Origin: Methanobrevibacter sp.
GTDB lineage: Archaea; Methanobacteriota; Methanobacteria; Methanobacteriales; Methanobacteriaceae
Length of the DNA stretch: 38,486 nucleotides
Assembly: GCF_017406825.1 (NCBI RefSeq)
Contig: NZ_JAFQXT010000002.1
Coordinates: 1-38,486 of the forward strand
Reading direction: 5' to 3'
Shown: in pieces, positions 33,807 to 38,486 of the stretch
Layout of the letters: each line of letters starts with the position of its first letter
Position numbering within the stretch: position 1 is the stretch's first letter
The notes under the pieces: generated by a model
Database searches by the model: none
What the model saw: the letters and a program-made list of their open reading frames with translations, nothing else
Told to the model about the DNA's origin: nothing
Made by a program: the position numbers and the translations under genes

Positions 33807-34574
33807 TTATATTTCTAATGCCAATTTTTTCTCATAGATGCTGAATAATAAAATTCCAATACCCAATGCCGCAATTGAAAATGTTGCAAGATAGGCAAGG
33901 GTTCCTACATTAGGCATAACTCCGTAAACGACAGTTTCTCTAAAGCATGTGATTGCTGAGTAAACAGGATTCAATGTAAATATCACCTGAACGCTTGCGG
34001 GAACAATTTCAATCGGATAGAATAATGCGGATGCATACATTAAAATCAATGTGAATACATTATATAAGTGCCCTATATCTGAGAAATATGTGTTGCAGAC
34101 AGCCAGAATCAATCCTATTCCGAATATTAGGAATACCAGGAATATGATTGGTATGATTGCAAAGATTGTTGTAAGATGGAATGAGGCACCTGTAATTAGC
34201 ATCACTCCAAATAGGATAACAAATGATATTAGGAAGTTAATGAATTCGTAACATATTGCACTTACTGAAAACATGTATTTAGGAACATAAATCTTTTTTA
34301 ACAGGTTAGCATTTGATTTGATGGAACGCATAGCTCCTTTTGTTGCAGCATTATAAAAATCGTAAATTACTCGCCCTGAAAGGAAATAAACCGGATAGTT
34401 TTCAATCTGACGGCCGAATAACATTGAAAAAATTGCTGTAAATACTAACATGATTAGCAGAGGGTTTAGGAAACTCCATAAGATTCCCAGAACGGAATCC
34501 TTGTATTTGGAGGTCAAATCCCTTTTCACTAACTGTTTTAATAAGAATTTTTTTTCAGATAATGTATCAAACAT
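33807..34574 (-). CDS. Polysaccharide/teichoic-acid export permease (TagG/Wzm type)
   Basis: The membrane component of the polymer exporter. The 255-residue ABC-2 protein has an N-terminal amphipathic stretch (LVKRDLTSKYKDSVLGILWSF), the typical LIMLVFTAIF first helix and five further helices, and a C-terminal YEKKLALEI. GGTTA-AACA-ATG is the start. It is the first gene of permease-ATPase-unknown-TagF, and 54 bp of AT-rich sequence separate it from hisE upstream on the same strand. A promoter there is possible (AATATATAATT). In Methanobrevibacter-type cells the exported polymer would be attached to or sit on the pseudomurein wall; that is inference. Confidence 0.93.
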   Translation of the reverse strand: MFDTLSEKKFLLKQLVKRDLTSKYKDSVLGILWSFLNPLLIMLVFTAIFSMLFGRQIENYPVYFLSGRVIYDFYNAATKGAMRSIKSNANLLKKIYVPKYMFSVSAICYEFINFLISFVILFGVMLITGASFHLTTIFAIIPIIFLVFLIFGIGLILAVCNTYFSDIGHLYNVFTLILMYASALFYPIEIVPASVQVIFTLNPVYSAITCFRETVVYGVMPNVGTLAYLATFSIAALGIGILLFSIYEKKLALEI

Positions 34575-34628
34575 TGTTTAACCAATTTTTTAATTTATTT
34601 ATTATATTATAATTATTAATTATATATT

Positions 34629-34919
34629 TTATTTTCGTCTTCTAGCAAATTCCTCGTAGATTTCGTCGAGTTCCACGCCTTTGTGGACTAGAAGCAATAA
34701 TGTATGAAAGATTAAATCAACAGATTCATAAACTAAATTTTCATCATTTTTAGAAGCTATTAAAACCTCTCCGGCTTCTTCAGCTATCTTTTCGAGAATC
34801 TTATCCTCCGCTTTTTTGTCGCTGTCTTTCATGATGTTGGAGGTGTATGAATCAATCGGATTGTCTCTTCTTGACTCCAATACTTCGTAAACCTCTCTGA
34901 TAATTTCATCATTGCTCAT
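34629..34919 (-). CDS. hisE: Phosphoribosyl-ATP pyrophosphatase (histidine biosynthesis)
   Basis: Hydrolyses phosphoribosyl-ATP to phosphoribosyl-AMP, the second step of histidine biosynthesis. The 96-residue protein is a typical monofunctional HisE of the MazG fold: [19 protein letters not shown], then [22 protein letters not shown] with the metal-binding Glu residues, and [15 protein letters not shown] ending in the FARRRK C-terminus. Its ATG overlaps the stop of the CBS/ParB gene (TAATG), so the two are translated together. Other his genes are not in the window, so hisE is dispersed here, as is common in archaea. Confidence 0.95.
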   Translation of the reverse strand: MSNDEIIREVYEVLESRRDNPIDSYTSNIMKDSDKKAEDKILEKIAEEAGEVLIASKNDENLVYESVDLIFHTLLLLVHKGVELDEIYEEFARRRK

Positions 34920-35725
34920 TAATCGTCACCTTTTGATTCTTGATTCTGTAAACTTTCAGTCAATGCGATTAATGGGTGTTTATCATCATCGATGATTTCA
35001 ATATCATCAAAAGTTCTGATTCCTGCTTTATCGGCAGTTTTTTCCATACCCAATTTGATGTCCTTGCCCAAATCAACAACATATGAGTCAACGGTCTTAT
35101 AACCTTTCTGTGCTGAAGCCACTGCTCTGTGGTGGCCGTCAACCAAAATCCATCTGTTGCCGGTTTTCACAACGATTGCAGGTTCAGCCAAACCTTTTTC
35201 CAATTCGTATGCCCTGCCTTCAAGTTCATCAGCATAAACCCTGTCCTGTGTAGGCCTTAGCTTATCGGTCTCAACGGGCATATGCTTTAGGGTTGTCTTG
35301 ATGCCGTAAAGTTGTTCCATGGTCTTTTTAAAGTATTCCACTTTATTGGGGGTTGACCTTTCGATGTGTGACCTGACCATGTCAGTGTTTGTGATGATGC
35401 CGACCAGCGCTCCATTAGAATCCACAACAGGCATTCTTGAAATGCCTCTTCTAAACATCACTCTGGAAGCGTCATTGATGGATAAGTTCTGATTAGCGAC
35501 GACTAATTTTGTACTCATTATTCCTGAAACCTTATCTGCCCATTCTTTTGAAACCACATCGAATGCAGTTACCATTCCAACCAATTTGTTGTTCTCGACT
35601 ACAGGGTAACTGTTGTGACGACTCTCTTTCATAAGTTCTATAACTTTTTCAGTTTCAGTATCCGGAGAAACGCAAATTACATTTTCGGTCATGTAATCTT
35701 TAACAAAAGACTTTTTTTCTCCCAT
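34919..35725 (-). CDS. Protein with paired CBS domains and a ParB-like domain
   Basis: A 268-residue cytoplasmic protein. Two CBS domains (about 8-60 and 68-120; [47 protein letters not shown]) form a nucleotide-sensing pair, and a ParB/Srx-like domain follows (about 150-230) with the [11 protein letters not shown] motif. No helix-turn-helix follows, so it is not a canonical plasmid ParB. The combination suggests ligand-controlled binding or nucleotide hydrolysis; its function is unknown. GGAGG overlaps the end of gatB and sits 7 nt before the ATG; hisE starts on its stop codon, so gatB, this gene and hisE form an operon. Confidence 0.87.
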   Translation of the reverse strand: MGEKKSFVKDYMTENVICVSPDTETEKVIELMKESRHNSYPVVENNKLVGMVTAFDVVSKEWADKVSGIMSTKLVVANQNLSINDASRVMFRRGISRMPVVDSNGALVGIITNTDMVRSHIERSTPNKVEYFKKTMEQLYGIKTTLKHMPVETDKLRPTQDRVYADELEGRAYELEKGLAEPAIVVKTGNRWILVDGHHRAVASAQKGYKTVDSYVVDLGKDIKLGMEKTADKAGIRTFDDIEIIDDDKHPLIALTESLQNQESKGDD

Positions 35726-35737
35726 GATAGTTCCTCC

Positions 35738-37108
35738 CTATTCGATATTTTCTCTTAAGAGTTTTACAGTCTCGCCAGGGTCTGCTTTTCCACGGGTTAT
35801 TCTCATTACTTGACCTACCAGGAAATTAAGTGAAGCTTTTTGACCAGCCAAATAATCGTCGACAGCTTTAGGATTTTCTTCAATGGCCTGTTTGACAGCA
35901 GCCAATACTTCATCTTCGTTTACCACACCTAACAATCCTAATTCTTCAGCAATTTCTTTAGGTGATTTATCGTTGTTTGGCATCTGTTCAATGATCTTGT
36001 GGGCCGCTTTAGCTGTGATTTCCTTGCTTTCAATCATTTTCAAGTATTCGACTAAATCCTTGTCTGTGATTCCGCTGTCTGCGAAGTCCAATTTATTATA
36101 TGACAATACTCTTTTAAGTTCATCTCTCATCCATTTGGCTGCAAATTTTGAATCGACTTCTTTTACAACCTCTTCATAAGCGATAGCCAAATCAAGTTCG
36201 GAAGTAAGTACCTTAGCGGACTCTTCATCAATGCCATACTCTTCAACAAATCTTTTCACTTTGTTGTGCGGCGCTTCAGGCATTATGTCCAAAACCTTCT
36301 GGATGGCTTCATCTGAGATTTGCATCGGAGGCAGGTCAGGATCAGTAATGAATCTGTAATCATCAGCATCTTCTTTCATCCTCATACCTACAGTAATCAT
36401 TTGTGATTCTAGGTATGCACGTGTTTCCTGTTTAACTTCAACTCCTCTTTTCACCAGATTCTTTTGCCTAATGAGTTCAAAGTTCAATGATTTGTAGGCT
36501 CCTTTAATGGAGTTGATGTTTTTCATTTCAACTCTGTTTCCGCCATTGATTGAAATGTTCACGTCTGCCCTCATTGTACCTTCTCCACGGGCAGCGCCAC
36601 TGTATTGCAAAACACGAATCAATTCCTTTAGGAAATTTCTTGCTTCTTCAGGGGATTTTATATCCGGTTCGGTAACAATTTCAACTAATGGGATTCCGGA
36701 ACGGTTGAAGTTGACGGTACCTCTGTCAGGTTTAAATTGTCCAGGGTCTTCTTCAACGTGAATTTCCCTTATTCTGATTCCATTCAATTCACCGTTTATT
36801 CCGATTGGAACGGAGGTTCTCTGATAACCGGATGGCAAATCAGGATAGTCGTAGTGTTTTCTCATAAAGTATGTAACACCTTGATCAATTTCACAGTTAA
36901 GCATTAAAGCAATCATTAAAGCATTTTCCAATGCTTTTTCATTTGTAGGATGTGGCTTTGCACCTGGCTGATTAAGACAAACCGGACAGATGTTTGTATT
37001 AATAGGTGCGTCCTGATAATTTGTAGGACAGTCACAGAATAATTTTGATTGAGTTTCTAATTGTACGTGGATTTCAAGTCCACACATCATATCGACATCG
37101 TCACTAAT
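35738..37108 (-). CDS. gatB: Aspartyl/glutamyl-tRNA amidotransferase subunit B
   Basis: GatB binds misacylated Asp-tRNA(Asn) or Glu-tRNA(Gln) and activates the side chain for amidation with ammonia supplied by GatA. The catalytic core shows CGLEIHVQLETQSKLFC, NTNICPVCLNQPGAKP (zinc Cys), HYDYPDLPSGYQ, EDPGQ and DYRFITDPDLPP; the C-terminal YqeY-like tail ends in the GQVMRITRGKADP motif. ATG 37090 gives 450 residues. An upstream ATT at 37106-37108, 7 nt after GGAGG as at other genes here, would add MSDDVD before MMCG and give 456. The ATT start is preferred but not certain. gatA and gatC are not adjacent. First gene of gatB-CBS/ParB-hisE. Confidence 0.94.
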   Translation of the reverse strand: MSDDVDMMCGLEIHVQLETQSKLFCDCPTNYQDAPINTNICPVCLNQPGAKPHPTNEKALENALMIALMLNCEIDQGVTYFMRKHYDYPDLPSGYQRTSVPIGINGELNGIRIREIHVEEDPGQFKPDRGTVNFNRSGIPLVEIVTEPDIKSPEEARNFLKELIRVLQYSGAARGEGTMRADVNISINGGNRVEMKNINSIKGAYKSLNFELIRQKNLVKRGVEVKQETRAYLESQMITVGMRMKEDADDYRFITDPDLPPMQISDEAIQKVLDIMPEAPHNKVKRFVEEYGIDEESAKVLTSELDLAIAYEEVVKEVDSKFAAKWMRDELKRVLSYNKLDFADSGITDKDLVEYLKMIESKEITAKAAHKIIEQMPNNDKSPKEIAEELGLLGVVNEDEVLAAVKQAIEENPKAVDDYLAGQKASLNFLVGQVMRITRGKADPGETVKLLRENIE

Positions 37109-37120
37109 AATAATTCCTCC
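37106..37120 (-). promoter_or_regulatory. Shine-Dalgarno and possible ATT start of gatB
   Basis: On the minus strand GGAGG (37120-37116) and 7 nt (AATTATT) precede ATT (37108-37106). The next gene in the operon has GGAGG, 7 nt (AACTATC), ATG, so the spacing is identical. ATT is in frame with gatB, while ATG 37090 lies 25 nt from GGAGG. Confidence 0.55.
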
Positions 37121-37191
37121 ATTTAGGATAATTTTTATATTATAATAATATTTGTTTTATGGGATTTATAAAGATTTTTAAAAAAAGCGAT

Positions 37192-38172
37192 TTAATATTT
37201 ATTTTTTAAAGATTCTTTGACATATCTTTTGATGAATTTATCTAAATTCGGTGAAATTTCGCTGTATTCGGGACCTAATTTAGATTTGTCGGTAAATGTT
37301 CCTTTTAATTGTCTTCTGGCCCATTTAACTTCTTCTTCAACTCTTTTTCCATATTTGGTTCCAAACATTTTGAATAATGGGAATTTGGTAATTCCATTAG
37401 CTCCGCTTAAAATCAGTATTCCTATGTTTGCCAGGTTGTCAATCCATGTTCCGCAGATTATTTCGATATCGGGGAATGCCAATCTTACTTGGGCTACAAC
37501 CTGAGCATAGTAAAGTGAAGCCGGCTGGGATGAGTTTGCATAGACAGTTTCCTTATGGGGATTTAGAGAATAGAAAATAACCCTGTCGATTTCATGTTCT
37601 TTTATGTAATCTATTATATAATCGACATCATCCAGGGTTTCTCCAAGGCCCAATATGATTGTGATTGCCTTTTTAAATCCCAAATCTCCTGCAACATCCA
37701 GCATGTTGCTGATGTCCTCTAGTTTTTTGGAGGGACAAACCCTGTTGTGGATTTCAGGATTGGCAACTTCAACTGCACCTGTGATTCCTTTAATCTCGCT
37801 GCCGTATTGGTCCAGATCATCAGTAATGCCGGTGTTTAACCAGACTCCATCTCCGGTAATGTCTTTTATAGTGGCGGCAATCTCCTTTATTTCCTGAGTT
37901 GTGAATGATTTGTATCCTCCTGACAAAAATTCGATATTCCAGTCAAGACGCTTGCACATTTCAGCTTCTGCATAAATATTTGAAACATTGCGTCTGGCCT
38001 TGGTCGGATCTTTAATCTTTTCTTTTTGTGTGGACATATAACAGAATGCACAATCTCCTTTATCACACCACCAAGATAAAAATACCGCTCTTTCAAGAGT
38101 AACTAAATCGCCGTGATTTTTTAGAGTGGTTTCATTAGCATTTTTGATTAGGCCAAATATGTCAGAATCCAT
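37192..38172 (-). CDS. Radical SAM enzyme, biotin-synthase-like, with a CX4CX2C cluster motif
   Basis: A cytoplasmic S-adenosylmethionine radical enzyme of 326 residues. The cysteines are in WWCDKGDCAFCYMS, spaced C-x4-C-x2-C instead of C-x3-C-x2-C; HmdB/HcgA-type enzymes are described with a related C-x5-C-x2-C spacing, so this could be a relative. Other features are NTGITDD, AVEVANPEIHNRV, ITIILGLGETLDDV (SAM-binding) and the NPHKETVYAN segment. A TTG at 38193 is in frame, but a TATA palindrome TTTATAAA (38196-38203) lies about 27 nt before ATG 38172, so a leaderless start there is preferred. No clear neighbour points to its substrate. Separated by about 100 bp from gatB. Confidence 0.85.
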   Translation of the reverse strand: MDSDIFGLIKNANETTLKNHGDLVTLERAVFLSWWCDKGDCAFCYMSTQKEKIKDPTKARRNVSNIYAEAEMCKRLDWNIEFLSGGYKSFTTQEIKEIAATIKDITGDGVWLNTGITDDLDQYGSEIKGITGAVEVANPEIHNRVCPSKKLEDISNMLDVAGDLGFKKAITIILGLGETLDDVDYIIDYIKEHEIDRVIFYSLNPHKETVYANSSQPASLYYAQVVAQVRLAFPDIEIICGTWIDNLANIGILILSGANGITKFPLFKMFGTKYGKRVEEEVKWARRQLKGTFTDKSKLGPEYSEISPNLDKFIKRYVKESLKNKY

Positions 38173-38261
38173 ATTTGTATATATGAGGCTCAATGTTTAT
38201 AAATAATAGCAATTTAAAATAATTTCCATTTAATGTTTTTTCGTGAAAAATTTGAAATAAT

Positions 38262-38276
38262 CAAAACCTTTATATA
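38262..38276 (+). promoter_or_regulatory. BRE/TATA promoter of the tRNA-Asn cluster
   Basis: CAAAACCTTTATATA is a strong BRE/TATA, near-identical to the promoter of the initiator tRNA. The tRNA starts about 90 nt later, so the leader may be longer than usual (about 65 nt). Confidence 0.6.
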
Positions 38277-38364
38277 CTATGTTTAGAATAATTATTATTA
38301 CTGTTTAAAGTCTTTTGATTTTTTATCATGGGTTTTATTTGGTTAAGTTGGATGGGTGTCTCAT

Positions 38365-38437
<73 letters not shown>

Positions 38438-38442
38438 CTTTT

Positions 38443-38486
38443 GGGCCCATAGCTTAGCCAGGTAGAGCGTCCGGCTCATAACCGGA
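38443..38486 (+). tRNA. tRNA with CAT anticodon, elongator Met or Ile2, truncated by window end
   Basis: The 5' half is visible: GGGCCCA acceptor strand, D-arm GCTTAGCCAGGTAGAGC, anticodon stem TCCGG/CCGGA around loop CTCATAA. It lacks the initiator's A1 and GGG:CCC stem. Elongator Met and Ile2 (modified C34) cannot be told apart without the rest. Confidence 0.85.

Noticed and set aside
38191..38193. TTG start of the radical SAM gene at 38193
   Set aside because: It lies only about 6 nt from the TATA box, upstream of the expected transcription start; ATG 38172 is at the leaderless distance.

Overview
The window looks like chromosome from a methanogenic archaeon of the order Methanobacteriales, most likely a Methanobrevibacter. 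The evidence is the AT-rich sequence, archaeal TATA-box promoters, an archaeal RNase P RNA, type II methionine aminopeptidase, the archaeal use of GatB, a grpE-dnaK-dnaJ operon, very large secreted beta-helix 'adhesin-like' proteins, a secreted CobN-like protein and a teichoic-acid-like export locus. The genus is inferred from gene content, not from an alignment.

Layout. 1-2600: end of an unknown gene, map (minus), two small membrane-anchored coiled-coil proteins, then initiator tRNA-Met followed 15 nt later by RNase P RNA. 2700-7330: a two-gene ABC exporter, a leaderless SDR oxidoreductase, an HxlR regulator, a frameshifted MFS transporter and a 4-oxalocrotonate tautomerase-like protein. Two near-identical palindromes mark the MFS and tautomerase promoters as a probable HxlR regulon. 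7370-21430: a cell-surface block with a secreted DUF1002 protein, a 1.6k-residue CobN-like protein with signal peptide and C-terminal anchor, and two giant right-handed beta-helix/Ig-like adhesins, one carrying a cysteine heptad tandem repeat.

21660-26250: grpE-dnaK-dnaJ, divergent from a winged-helix regulator, with related inverted repeats between them. 26270-29900: hypF and larB diverge from one central TATA palindrome; larB is followed by a GNAT acetyltransferase. 29880-34580: a minus-strand export operon (permease, ATPase, small membrane protein, GT2/TagF-type polymerase). 34620-38490: minus-strand gatB, CBS/ParB protein and hisE, a radical SAM enzyme with a CX4CX2C motif, then tRNA-Asn and the start of a second CAT-anticodon tRNA.

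Three threads stand out. Three genes (the CobN-like gene, the second adhesin and gatB) have a good Shine-Dalgarno followed at the usual 4-nt spacing by ACG or ATT in frame where ATG is expected. Several other genes (SDR, HTH regulator, hypF, larB, radical SAM, perhaps hxlR) look leaderless, with a TATA box about 25-30 nt before the start codon. Many genes end in a hairpin that overlaps or abuts the stop codon and is often followed by a T-tract.
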